From assembly GCA_944324455.1 (NCBI GenBank), contig CALUWJ010000011.1:1-56441 (forward strand): a stretch of 56,441 nucleotides of DNA, given 5' to 3'. The translations under genes were made by a program, and so were the position numbers. The notes below the pieces were generated by a model. It was given only the letters and a program-made list of their open reading frames with translations. It ran no database searches and was not told where the DNA came from. This stretch comes from Candidatus Gastranaerophilales bacterium. Its GTDB lineage: Bacteria; Cyanobacteriota; Vampirovibrionia; Gastranaerophilales; Gastranaerophilaceae. This document shows, one piece after another, positions 1-8,318 of the stretch; position 1 is the first letter of the stretch, and each line of letters begins with the position of its first letter.

Positions 1-79
1 AAGTGAACAATTGCTTAAAAGCATTAGTTGATTGAAACAATTTTGTTAGGTACAACATGCCTAATCTATTTTCACACAC

Positions 80-348
80 GGCTTACGCTTTTTTCCGGCT
101 GTGGGTATTTCGGCTCCGTTTGGCTAAAGTCGCCAAACAGCCTCAATTATCCTACGCCGGCTATCAATAGTTACGACCAAAACTCATCGTTTTGGTCTTC
201 ACTCTGGCTTACGCTTTTTTCCGGCTGTGGGTATTTCGGCTCCGTTTGGCTAAAGTCGCCAAACAGCCTCAATTATCCTACGCCGGCTATCAATAGTTAC
301 GACCAAAACTCATCGTTTTGGTCTTCACTCTGGCTTACGCTTTTTTCC
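80..348. repeat. Tandem 126-bp intergenic repeat (two full units plus a 17-bp stub)
   Basis: Two consecutive, apparently identical 126-bp units lie at 80-205 and 206-331, followed by a partial third copy of 17 bp at 332-348 (GGCTTACGCTTTTTTCC). Each unit contains two inverted repeats: GTTTGGC/GCCAAAC around a 7-nt loop and ACCAAAAC/GTTTTGGT around a 5-nt loop, so single-stranded forms would fold. 126 is a multiple of three, which leaves an open frame through both units, but the frame has no ribosome site or recognisable product. The stub overlaps the last codons and stop of the minus-strand gene ending at 335. A related motif occurs at 56,328-56,362. The first 79 bases show nothing else I recognise. 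Confidence 0.93.
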
Positions 349-1096
349 TAATAAAGTCTAATATTGCATTTATAAATGTCAAAGGATGAGTTGGACATCC
401 AGGTATATATAAATCGATTTTGTATTTATCAATAAATTCCCTGTTTAATTCTTGAGAATCTTGGAAAATTCCACCTGAAATAGCACAAGCTCCGCACAAA
501 ACCACAACTTTTGGATCAGGACAAGATTTATAGCAATCTTCCAGTGCATAAGCCATATTTTTAGAAATTGGACCTGTAACCACAATACCGTCCGCATGGC
601 GAGCTGAAGCCACAAAATCAATTCCAAATCTGCCCATATCAAAGTTAGCATTTCCTGCAGCATTTAATTCCATTTCGCAACCATTACAACCGCCTGCTGA
701 AACTTGACGGAATTTTATTGAACGGTTAAAAATAGAATATATTTCTTTTCTTACTTCAATTGCTTTTTTATGATATTCTTCAGGGGTAATTTCTTCAGTA
801 ATAATCAATTTTTCCCTTTTATCCGCCCCTAATTTATAATAATTTGTAAAATCAATTGCATGGTTTTCGCAAAATCTTTTGCATTTACCACACAAAGTGC
901 ATTTTCCTAAATCAATTGATAAAGGATTAACATTCAAAGCGCCTGTTGGGCAAATTTTAGCGCATTCACCACAATTATTACATTTTGAATTATCAAGTTT
1001 TGGCAATCCTCTAAATGCTGTTCTCATTGGAGCATTTTGAATATCAGGTATAAACTGATTTTTTTGCCATAATTTCATTTTTAAAGTATCAAACAT
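335..1096 (-). CDS. Hydrogenase-4/Ehr-type small subunit with N-terminal 2x[4Fe-4S] ferredoxin domain (NuoB/HycG family)
   Basis: 253 residues. Residues 39-76 carry two [4Fe-4S] ferredoxin motifs (C39, C42, C45, C49 and C66, C69, C72, C76), as in HycF/HyfH/NuoI. Residues 130-250 are a NuoB/HycG-type electron-transfer subunit with C137 and C140 (GGCNGCEME), CGACA at 201-205 and GCP at 233-235, the expected ligands of the proximal [4Fe-4S] cluster. So two subunits that are separate in Hyf/Hyc are fused here, as I recall for Ehr small subunits. It is the last gene of a six-gene minus-strand operon, 17 bp after the large subunit. It should sit on the cytoplasmic peripheral arm and pass electrons between a soluble donor or acceptor and the membrane arm. 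The C-terminal residues KKA and the stop are encoded within a repeat stub. Confidence 0.9.
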   Translation of the reverse strand: MFDTLKMKLWQKNQFIPDIQNAPMRTAFRGLPKLDNSKCNNCGECAKICPTGALNVNPLSIDLGKCTLCGKCKRFCENHAIDFTNYYKLGADKREKLIITEEITPEEYHKKAIEVRKEIYSIFNRSIKFRQVSAGGCNGCEMELNAAGNANFDMGRFGIDFVASARHADGIVVTGPISKNMAYALEDCYKSCPDPKVVVLCGACAISGGIFQDSQELNREFIDKYKIDLYIPGCPTHPLTFINAILDFIRKKA

Positions 1097-1113
1097 AATA
1101 TTTTTTCCTTAAA

Positions 1114-2565
1114 TTATAAATCAAATCCACAATATGAAAGGTCAAAACCTTTATTACATAATGGAAAATCAGATATTCCATTTCCTCTAACCGCCATTGA
1201 TAAACCATACCAATTATTAAAAGACGGATCTTTGATTTTATATCTGGTTAATTTTCCTGTTTCATCAGTTGTTGCAATATGAACCAATTCACCTCTCCAG
1301 CTTTCAACAACGCTTAGCGCAAAAGAGTTTGGAATTAAATTATTAGCTTCAACTTTGATTTCTTCATCTTTATAATTTTCTAATTTAGCAAGTAATTTTT
1401 TAATATATGAAATTGATTCAATTGTTTCTTTGTATCTTATTCTAAAACGAGAATATGCGTCATTTGTGGCTTTAAACTGTTTGCGTTCAAAATCTTTATA
1501 AAATTCATCACAAAAATCAAAGCGAGAATCAAGTTCTAAACCGCAAGCTCGGCCCATTAAGCCAACCAGATTTAATTCTTGAGCGGTTTCTCTACTGACT
1601 ATACCTGTTTTTTCAAATCTTGACATAACTGTTGCACTCTTAAATACAGCTTGTGTCATTTTGTTTACAGTCTTTTTAACGCCATCTAAAACGCTAATTA
1701 TTTTATCTGACATTTCTTTATCTATATCAAAATTTACACCGCCAACAGAAATTAAACCTCTGCCAAATCTGCTTCCTGAAATTTCAAGCATGGTATTAAT
1801 AACCAATGTTCTTGTAACAGCATAAACTTCTTTACCCATTAAATAAGCAATATCACCTAAAATTGCGCCCATATCACCAATATGAATTGCACATCTTTCC
1901 ATTTCAAGAGCTATTCTTCTAATTAACTTCGCTTTAGTTGAAATTTTTGTATCGGATAATTCTTCCATAATTTGTGAATAAGCCATATTATAAGCTATTA
2001 CGCTATCACCACAAATAGATTCAGCTAATTGATTGGATGGATTTTTAACCATTAAATCTTCACATCCTCTATGTTGGTAACCAAGCATAATTTCAAGATT
2101 ATAGACTTTTTCACCTTGACACATAAATCTAAAATGCCCCGGTTCAATTACACCAGCATGGATTGGTCCAACTGCAACTTGGTGAGCAGCCTCACCATCC
2201 ATTTCAAAAAATTTATAATCATCTTGATTTTTTCTAACAGGTTTTAGCCAAGGATGCCCTTTAGGTTCAATATTAAATTGTTCATAAAATTCACGCTCAA
2301 ACATGTGATATTGAGGATTGTCTTTTGTAATTGATTCATATTCTCTTACGCTTTTATTTATTAAAGATGAAGTTAATAAAATTTCACCTTTTTCATCGTC
2401 TGCTAAAGCAACAAACAATTTAATATTTTCACCCCAATCACATCCAAAAAATGATAATGGTCTTAGATTACTTGCTGCAAGTCTTGCTCTTAGCGCATCT
2501 AATTCAAGCGTTGGAATATCTAAAAGATTAACTCTTTGATTATTTTTTATAGTATAGTAATTCAT
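1114..2565 (-). CDS. Large subunit of a hydrogenase-4-related (Ehr-like) complex, NuoC-NuoD/HycE family, NiFe ligands not conserved
   Basis: 483 residues. Residues 1-115 are a NuoC-like (30 kDa) domain ending in GHPWLKP. Residues 125-483 are NuoD/HycE-like, with HRG at 165-167. True NiFe enzymes have RxCGxC and DPCxxC. Here the first motif reads ESICGDS (C185 kept, second Cys replaced by S188, following His replaced by Y192). The second reads DPSFNN (446-451), with S448 and N451 where cysteines belong. A NiFe centre therefore looks impossible, and the protein fits Ehr-type large subunits. The C-terminus (LSYCGFDL) resembles HyfG-type relatives. The gene lies between the HyfF-like and small-subunit genes of the same operon. 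The in vivo substrate is unknown. Confidence 0.9.
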   Translation of the reverse strand: MNYYTIKNNQRVNLLDIPTLELDALRARLAASNLRPLSFFGCDWGENIKLFVALADDEKGEILLTSSLINKSVREYESITKDNPQYHMFEREFYEQFNIEPKGHPWLKPVRKNQDDYKFFEMDGEAAHQVAVGPIHAGVIEPGHFRFMCQGEKVYNLEIMLGYQHRGCEDLMVKNPSNQLAESICGDSVIAYNMAYSQIMEELSDTKISTKAKLIRRIALEMERCAIHIGDMGAILGDIAYLMGKEVYAVTRTLVINTMLEISGSRFGRGLISVGGVNFDIDKEMSDKIISVLDGVKKTVNKMTQAVFKSATVMSRFEKTGIVSRETAQELNLVGLMGRACGLELDSRFDFCDEFYKDFERKQFKATNDAYSRFRIRYKETIESISYIKKLLAKLENYKDEEIKVEANNLIPNSFALSVVESWRGELVHIATTDETGKLTRYKIKDPSFNNWYGLSMAVRGNGISDFPLCNKGFDLSYCGFDL

Positions 2566-2586
2566 TTTATCTCCTAACCCTTTTAA

Positions 2587-4020
2587 TTAACCTACAAGGG
2601 TATTTCTAATAATTACATCTAAAAATTTTGGTATATATACTCCCAAAACAAAAGCTAAAGTCAAAAGCGCAACTTGCGGAATATACATTGCTTTTGAAAT
2701 TTTTGTAATATTTTTCTTTGCAAGTTCAAATTTTTCTTCACTTTTTTTGCCATATACCATTTTTATTACTACTCTTGCCATACCAAACAGAACAACTGTC
2801 AACAAGAACAAGAATAAAGCACATAATATATAATGTTTTTGAATTAAAAATGCTTTCACAACCAAAAATTCACTCAAAAACAACATACTTGGAGGAAAAG
2901 CACAAATTCCCAGGAATGAAACAATCCATAACCAAGCTGTTTTTTTATCAATTAGCCCTAAAGAACGAATTGATTTAATTCTTTTTGTTTCAAAAAGTTC
3001 TAAAACATTTCCTGATGTAAGAAAGAAAGAAGCTTTAATTAAAGAGTGACCTATTAAATGAATAATTAAAGCAAAATAAGCAATTCCGCCTAATGCAGTT
3101 GCAATTGCTAAAATACCCATATTTTCAATTGATGAATAAGCAAGCATTCTTTTGTAGTTTGTTGTGTGATATAAAAATACTGCTGTTACAAATAATGATA
3201 AAAAGCCCATTATTAAAAGCATTGTTCTTGCAAAAATAACACAGTTGGCACAAAGCATAATTTTATATACATTTAAAATAACTAAAAAAGCACAATTTAA
3301 TAATGTTGCAGATAATAGCGCTGAAATCGGACTTGGAGCTTCAGAGTGTGCGTCAGGAAGCCAAAAATGAACAGGCGCAAGACCCATTTTTGTTCCAAGA
3401 CCAAACAAAATAAACACAAAAGAAACATTCAACCAAAAATGACTGAAAGATTTTGCGTTGTTCATTAAATCAGCATAATTTAAGCTATTTACATCACCTG
3501 TTGCAATTGTTAAAAGGATTATTCCAACAAACGCTAAAGCAATACCGATTGAACAAATAAACACATATTTCCAAGCAGCTTCAATAGAATGTTTTGTTTT
3601 ATTGAAATAAATTAAATATGCACTTGCTAAGGTTGTGCCTTCAATAAAAATCCAAGCTAGACCAAGATTATTAGATAAAATGCCGCCTGTCATTGAAAAG
3701 ACGAATACCAATATCATCACACTGTATAACATCATTTTTTTAGCAGGAAATTCTTTTGCTAAATTTTTGCTATAACCGCAATTATAAATTGAAACTGCAA
3801 GAAATACTATTGATAATACAAGATAAAATACAATGTTCGATGAACCTAAATTAAAATAATTGCTATCATTCAATAGTTCAGGTTTAACAAAATATGCAAC
3901 TCCCAAAAGAGAATGTATAAGTGCATACAAAGTTATTAATATATTATTTAAAGTATTGTTTTTAAAGAAAAATAATACCAAACAAAAAACTATAGGTAAT
4001 ATTAAAACTAAACTAATCAT
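2587..4020 (-). CDS. hyfF: HyfF-like proton-pumping membrane subunit (NuoN/Mrp antiporter family)
   Basis: About 477 residues of almost continuous hydrophobic helices. Visible family motifs are GLAPVHFWLPDAHSEAPSP (about residue 215) and YKRMLAYSSIENMG (about 290), the signature of antiporter-like subunits of complex I and group 4 hydrogenases. They carry the lysine and histidine proton path. I prefer the ATG at 4020; an in-frame GTG three codons upstream (4029) sits only 2 nt from a possible AAAGGA ribosome site, whereas the ATG is 11 nt from it. Either start overlaps the end of the HyfE-like gene, implying translational coupling. It is one of two antiporter-like subunits in this operon. Confidence 0.88.
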   Translation of the reverse strand: MISLVLILPIVFCLVLFFFKNNTLNNILITLYALIHSLLGVAYFVKPELLNDSNYFNLGSSNIVFYLVLSIVFLAVSIYNCGYSKNLAKEFPAKKMMLYSVMILVFVFSMTGGILSNNLGLAWIFIEGTTLASAYLIYFNKTKHSIEAAWKYVFICSIGIALAFVGIILLTIATGDVNSLNYADLMNNAKSFSHFWLNVSFVFILFGLGTKMGLAPVHFWLPDAHSEAPSPISALLSATLLNCAFLVILNVYKIMLCANCVIFARTMLLIMGFLSLFVTAVFLYHTTNYKRMLAYSSIENMGILAIATALGGIAYFALIIHLIGHSLIKASFFLTSGNVLELFETKRIKSIRSLGLIDKKTAWLWIVSFLGICAFPPSMLFLSEFLVVKAFLIQKHYILCALFLFLLTVVLFGMARVVIKMVYGKKSEEKFELAKKNITKISKAMYIPQVALLTLAFVLGVYIPKFLDVIIRNTLVG

Positions 4021-4663
4021 TGTTTTCACTATCCTTTAAGTCTGATAAATGTGCTACTTCCATATCTCCAAGTTCTTTGTTAATTTGAGAAACAAACAAA
4101 CCTAAGATATAAATTGCAATAAATACATCCAGTAAAACGCCAATATTAACCAACATTGGCATTTCTTTTGCAACAGATAGCGATAATAAAAATATACCGT
4201 TTTCCATTGTAATAAATTCAATAACATTTGATAAAATCTTTTGTTTAATTGTAATAAGCCATAAACTTATTATTATTGTTGCTAAAGCAATTCCAAAACA
4301 CATCGGATTTATCATAGATAATGATGGAATATCTAAAACAGAAATCATAAAACCGCCGAATAATATTGCGCTTGAAATAAATAAACAATAAAAATGAGCA
4401 ATATTAGCGTCGGTATCTCTTTTTAAATGCGTCTTTTTTAAAACTTTATTTAAAAACAAAGGAATTAAAATTGCTTTAACAAGCAATGTTTCGATTGTCA
4501 AAAATAAAATAATATACCAAGGCATATGAGAAAAACCTGCTGCACAAATTAAAAACAGCAATATACCTTGTGCAATTAATGTATCAACATGTGCTTTTAA
4601 TCTACTTGTTGTAGATAAATAGAGCATTGTTAAACCAAATAATATTATAAAGCCGTTAACCAT
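4013..4663 (-). CDS. hyfE: HyfE-like membrane subunit (NuoK-like)
   Basis: 216 residues, about six predicted membrane helices, and a short charged C-terminal tail (QINKELGDMEVAHLSDLKD). Length and position between HyfC-like and HyfF-like genes match HyfE, a NuoK-related subunit that carries membrane acidic residues in the proton path. The start ATG lies 2 bp after the stop of the HyfC-like gene, and the stop overlaps the next start, so the operon is translationally coupled. Primary sequence alone is weakly diagnostic for this family, and the call leans on operon order. Confidence 0.78.
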   Translation of the reverse strand: MVNGFIILFGLTMLYLSTTSRLKAHVDTLIAQGILLFLICAAGFSHMPWYIILFLTIETLLVKAILIPLFLNKVLKKTHLKRDTDANIAHFYCLFISSAILFGGFMISVLDIPSLSMINPMCFGIALATIIISLWLITIKQKILSNVIEFITMENGIFLLSLSVAKEMPMLVNIGVLLDVFIAIYILGLFVSQINKELGDMEVAHLSDLKDSENND

Positions 4664-4665
4664 TT

Positions 4666-5595
4666 TTATACTCCATACATCTTTACAGCTACTAAAGAAG
4701 CAATAACAAGGGCAAATGAACTCATAACAAATACAAATTCAAATACGTGGCTCATTCTTAATCTTGCTATTCCTGATTCAATTATTCCAACTAATACAGA
4801 TATTACAAACATCATTAATAAAAATGCGATTATTGAAACCCCCATTCCTAAATTTGAAGGTAAAATCAAATTAGATATTAATGAAGCAAGTAAAAACATT
4901 TTCATATATGCACTCCAAGAAATAAGCGCTAATTCTGATGAACAATTATCTAATATCATAACTTCATGAATCATTGTTAATTCTAAGTGTGTTGCAGGGT
5001 CATCAACAGGAACTCTGCAACCTTCTGTTAAAAGCATTATTAATAGCGCTAATACTGCAAAAATAACAATTAAATAGCCAATACTTCCTGCATTTTGAAT
5101 GACTAAAGCTAAACTATCAAATGTGTATATTTTGCATAACGCCATTATTGAAGCTATAACAATGAAAAATGCGGGTTCAATTATTGTTGTAAAACAAGCT
5201 TCGCGAGATGAACCCATCCCCTCAAAGCTGCTTGCTGTTTCCATTGCAGCTAAAAGAGAAATGAATTTAGATAAACCTAAAGCATAAGCAAAAATAATTA
5301 AACCGCCTTGGATATTTATTATTGTTGTTCCGCCGACAATCGGAATAAACAAACAAGCAAAAATTGTACAGGCAAAACCAACAATTGGAGAAAATCTAAA
5401 AATCCAAGTTGTTGTATTTGAAAAAGTTGAAGTTTTTTTCATTAATTTAATAAAATCATATAACGGCTGAAAAACACTTGCACCTTTTCTTCCTCCAAAA
5501 AATGCCTTTGTTTTTCTGATTATTCCTGTCATCAAAAAAGGAACAACTAATAAAAATAAAATATTTAAAATTTTCATTATTAATTCATCTGACAT
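4666..5595 (-). CDS. hyfC: HyfC-like membrane subunit (NuoH family)
   Basis: 309 residues with about eight hydrophobic helices. NuoH/HyfC motifs are visible: GRKGASVFQPLYDFIKLMKK near residue 35 (equivalent to the RxGP..QP..D..K loop), and the acidic loop EGCRVPVDDPATHLELTMIH near 191-210, which in complex I forms the link between the quinone or redox site and the membrane arm. The family anchors the peripheral arm to the membrane. The start lies 15 bp after the HyfB-like gene, and the operon order HyfB-HyfC-HyfE-HyfF is preserved. Confidence 0.9.
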   Translation of the reverse strand: MSDELIMKILNILFLLVVPFLMTGIIRKTKAFFGGRKGASVFQPLYDFIKLMKKTSTFSNTTTWIFRFSPIVGFACTIFACLFIPIVGGTTIINIQGGLIIFAYALGLSKFISLLAAMETASSFEGMGSSREACFTTIIEPAFFIVIASIMALCKIYTFDSLALVIQNAGSIGYLIVIFAVLALLIMLLTEGCRVPVDDPATHLELTMIHEVMILDNCSSELALISWSAYMKMFLLASLISNLILPSNLGMGVSIIAFLLMMFVISVLVGIIESGIARLRMSHVFEFVFVMSSFALVIASLVAVKMYGV

Positions 5596-5610
5596 AATCT
5601 GTTTCCTATG

Positions 5611-7581
5611 CTATCCTAAAATCAATGCGGCAATTAAAGCAATTGCCAAGAATATTAATCCTACACGAATATATTGTTGAATATCTCCGTTTTGTATTTT
5701 TTCAAATTTAGATAAGAATTTTTCATCTAATTTTATTATCGGATTAATAACATAAACTTCTTCAATATCGTCAAATTCAGCCTCGTAATGTGCTTCTTTT
5801 GGGAATAATCCTTTTGCTTTTCTAACATCTGTATTTCTTTTAAATAATGGTTTTAAAATACTTGAAAAAGGACTAACGTAAGATGCTGCGCTGTATTGAA
5901 CTTTGCTTGTAAGTTTGTTATATCCGCAACCCCAAGTTGAATAGATTTGAGGAGTTTTAGAAATTATTTTTTTAATAATTAAAACAACAGTAATTAAACC
6001 AACAAGAATTAAAATATATTTTGAAACAGATGATAAAAATGCTATTGTTTCCCCTGCTTGCGGGTTTTCTATTAAAACTGATGCCGGTTTTAGGGCGTAT
6101 TGAAAAATATATTGAGGAAACAAACCAATTACAAAACAAGCCAAACCCAATATTCCCATTGGAATTAACATTGTTTTTGGACTGTCTGTTTCAACATTTT
6201 GCGCTTTTTCGCTTCTTGCAAGACCCAAGAAAGTTATGCTAATTGTTTTTGTAAAACATAATATTGCCATAGTTCCAACTAAAGCTAAAGCTGAAAAAGC
6301 AAATAATATTGCAATAAATACTCCAAAGTTATTTATTGCAAGAGCTTTAATAAAGCTTAAATAAATTAAAAATTCGCTCACAAAACCATTAAATGGAGGT
6401 AGAGCACAAATTGAAATGCCGCCAATTATAAAGCATAATGCTGTTGTTGGCATTTTTTTAATCAAACCACCCAAAACTTCCATATCTTTTGTATGAGTTT
6501 TAATATATACACTACCCGCACTCAAGAATAATAATTCTTTAAATATTGAGTGGTTTAAAATATGAACCAAGCTTCCGCACAAAGCTAAAAGCGCCATAGT
6601 CGGATGATTGAAATAAGCTGCCAACATATAAATTGAAATGCCGATACCTATAATTCCTATGTTTTCAATTGATGAATAAGCAAGCATTTTTTTGATATCT
6701 TTTTGAACTGTTGCATAAGCAATACCATAAAGTGCTGTTATTACAGTTAAAACTAAGATTGTATATATAATTGCAATTTTTGGAATTGAACTAAATTGAA
6801 TAGCTCTTAAAATCCCATAAATACCTGTTTTAATCATAACACCGCTCATCATAGCGCTAACATGAGATGGCGCTTGAGGGTGGGCATCAGGTAACCAGTT
6901 ATGGAAAGGAACAAAGCCTGCTTTTATTCCAAAACCGATAAATCCAAATACAAAAATTAAATTTGCTAAATTAACATTATCTTTTAGTGCTTCTTTAAAT
7001 GTCATAAAATCAAGACTCATAGCATTGGTTGAAAGCAATACAAAGAATAAAATTATAAATATTACAGATACATGCATATAAACAAGATATTTAATACCTG
7101 AATTTATAACTTCTTTTTTTTCGTGTTCAAATATAACAAGGAAAAATGATGATAAAGACATCAATTCCCAAATAATTAAAAACAATAAAGCATTTTGACA
7201 AGTTACAACTAAAAGCATTGAAGCCATTAACATGATTAAAAATATGCAATGAGCAGAAACATCTTTTCCTTTATTAATATAAGGAGCAAGATATCCGTTT
7301 GAATAAATAATTGCCAAAGTTGACATTATTGAAATAAAAATTACAAAAAATGCGCTTAAATTATCAAGCACAAATCTTACATTTTGAAATATTGAACCAA
7401 GATGTAAAATACATTCTTGATTTCCTGAAACTAGTGCATTAATTGCAGCGCTGACAGTGGCGCAGCTTGCTAAAAAAGCTCCGATTGATACACATTTTAA
7501 TTTTGCAGACTGATTTTTGAAAAACAAACTAATAATTGCACTGCAAACTAAAATTGCTATTCCTATAAAATAGTTTTCCAT
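5611..7581 (-). CDS. hyfB: HyfB-like proton-pumping membrane subunit (NuoL/Mrp antiporter family)
   Basis: 656 residues, mostly membrane helices, the first gene of the six-gene operon. Antiporter motifs are GFVPFHNWLPDAHPQAPSH (about 222-240) and VQKDIKKMLAYSSIENIG (about 289-306). The C-terminal 140 residues are more polar and include STWGCGYNKLTSKVQYSAAS, a sequence typical of HyfB/HycC-type subunits, before a final membrane helix. A good ribosome site (AGAGGAAAC) precedes the ATG. Upstream are 117 bp to coaE, where the operon promoter should lie. Together with the HyfF-like subunit it gives the complex two putative ion channels. Confidence 0.9.
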   Translation of the reverse strand: MENYFIGIAILVCSAIISLFFKNQSAKLKCVSIGAFLASCATVSAAINALVSGNQECILHLGSIFQNVRFVLDNLSAFFVIFISIMSTLAIIYSNGYLAPYINKGKDVSAHCIFLIMLMASMLLVVTCQNALLFLIIWELMSLSSFFLVIFEHEKKEVINSGIKYLVYMHVSVIFIILFFVLLSTNAMSLDFMTFKEALKDNVNLANLIFVFGFIGFGIKAGFVPFHNWLPDAHPQAPSHVSAMMSGVMIKTGIYGILRAIQFSSIPKIAIIYTILVLTVITALYGIAYATVQKDIKKMLAYSSIENIGIIGIGISIYMLAAYFNHPTMALLALCGSLVHILNHSIFKELLFLSAGSVYIKTHTKDMEVLGGLIKKMPTTALCFIIGGISICALPPFNGFVSEFLIYLSFIKALAINNFGVFIAILFAFSALALVGTMAILCFTKTISITFLGLARSEKAQNVETDSPKTMLIPMGILGLACFVIGLFPQYIFQYALKPASVLIENPQAGETIAFLSSVSKYILILVGLITVVLIIKKIISKTPQIYSTWGCGYNKLTSKVQYSAASYVSPFSSILKPLFKRNTDVRKAKGLFPKEAHYEAEFDDIEEVYVINPIIKLDEKFLSKFEKIQNGDIQQYIRVGLIFLAIALIAALILG

Positions 7582-7698
7582 TGTTTCCTCTTTTTGTTAA
7601 TAGTAATTCAGCTAACTTTTTAATTTTGTATCAAATAAAAATCATAATCAAGAAGAAAATGAGATATAGAAAAATTATTTTTTTGAATATATGTTTTT

Positions 7699-8253
7699 TT
7701 AAAAAAGCAACGCTATTATGTTATTAATCTTGGTGTTTAGGTCTTTTATATCAGAATTATTTTCTATTATTATATCTGCTTTTGTTTTATTATCATCATT
7801 TTGACAATTAATTCTTTTGAGTGCCGTTTCTTTATCCAAATTATTTCTTTTCATTAGGCGTTTCAATCTCAAATCTTTATTTGCATCAACAAAAATGATT
7901 TTATCAAACAACACATCAAATCCTGCTTCATAAATCAAAGCACCTGAAACAACAACAACCCTTTTGTCATTATTAATTTTAAAAACATCCAAAATATATT
8001 CTTTTAATTTTGGATAAATTATATCTTCCAAAATTTTTTTCTTATTTAAATCGCTAAAAACAATTTTTGCCAATTCAATTCTGTTAAGCGTATTAAATTC
8101 ATTTAAAACACTCATTCTAACTTCATCATTATTTTCTAATAGCTGATGAGAAATTTTATCAAGGTCAACAACAATAAAACCTTTTTTTAAAAAAAGATTT
8201 TCAACTTCTGATTTACCTGAAGCAATATTACCCGTTAAACCTATTTTTATCAT
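7699..8253 (-). CDS. coaE: Dephospho-CoA kinase
   Basis: 184 residues, slightly shorter than the usual 195-205. It phosphorylates the ribose 3'-OH of dephospho-CoA, the last step of coenzyme A synthesis, in the cytoplasm. The Walker A loop is GLTGNIASGKS (residues 5-15), followed by DLDKISH (31-37). VVVSGALIYEAG near 100-111 is the conserved substrate region (usually PLL.E), and the lid region has RLKRLMKRN. There is no Shine-Dalgarno sequence; the -10 box lies 6 nt before the ATG, so translation is probably leaderless. It is divergent from the 8319 gene. Confidence 0.93.
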   Translation of the reverse strand: MIKIGLTGNIASGKSEVENLFLKKGFIVVDLDKISHQLLENNDEVRMSVLNEFNTLNRIELAKIVFSDLNKKKILEDIIYPKLKEYILDVFKINNDKRVVVVSGALIYEAGFDVLFDKIIFVDANKDLRLKRLMKRNNLDKETALKRINCQNDDNKTKADIIIENNSDIKDLNTKINNIIALLF

Positions 8254-8259
8254 GGCTTT

Positions 8260-8289
8260 ATTTTAACTTAAAATTAGTGTATAATTCAA
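8260..8289 (-). promoter_or_regulatory. coaE promoter with start-proximal -10 box
   Basis: On the minus strand TTGAAT (8289-8284), an 18-bp spacer and TAAAAT (8265-8260) precede the coaE ATG by only 6 nt. Transcription would start at or next to the ATG. A plus-strand TATAAT at 8280-8285, probably serving the 8319 gene, overlaps it, so the divergent promoters would compete. Confidence 0.6.
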
Positions 8290-8318
8290 ATTGATATTTT
8301 TATTAAGGAGGAGAAAAT

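Noticed and set aside
28-351. A 107-residue open frame over the tandem repeats with a 42-residue internal repeat
   Set aside because: It exists only because 126 is a multiple of three. No ribosome site, no sensible composition, and it overlaps the end of a real gene.
335-7581. Active NiFe hydrogenase or formate hydrogenlyase
   Set aside because: Three of four NiFe cysteines in the large subunit are changed and no maturation or formate dehydrogenase gene is present in the window.
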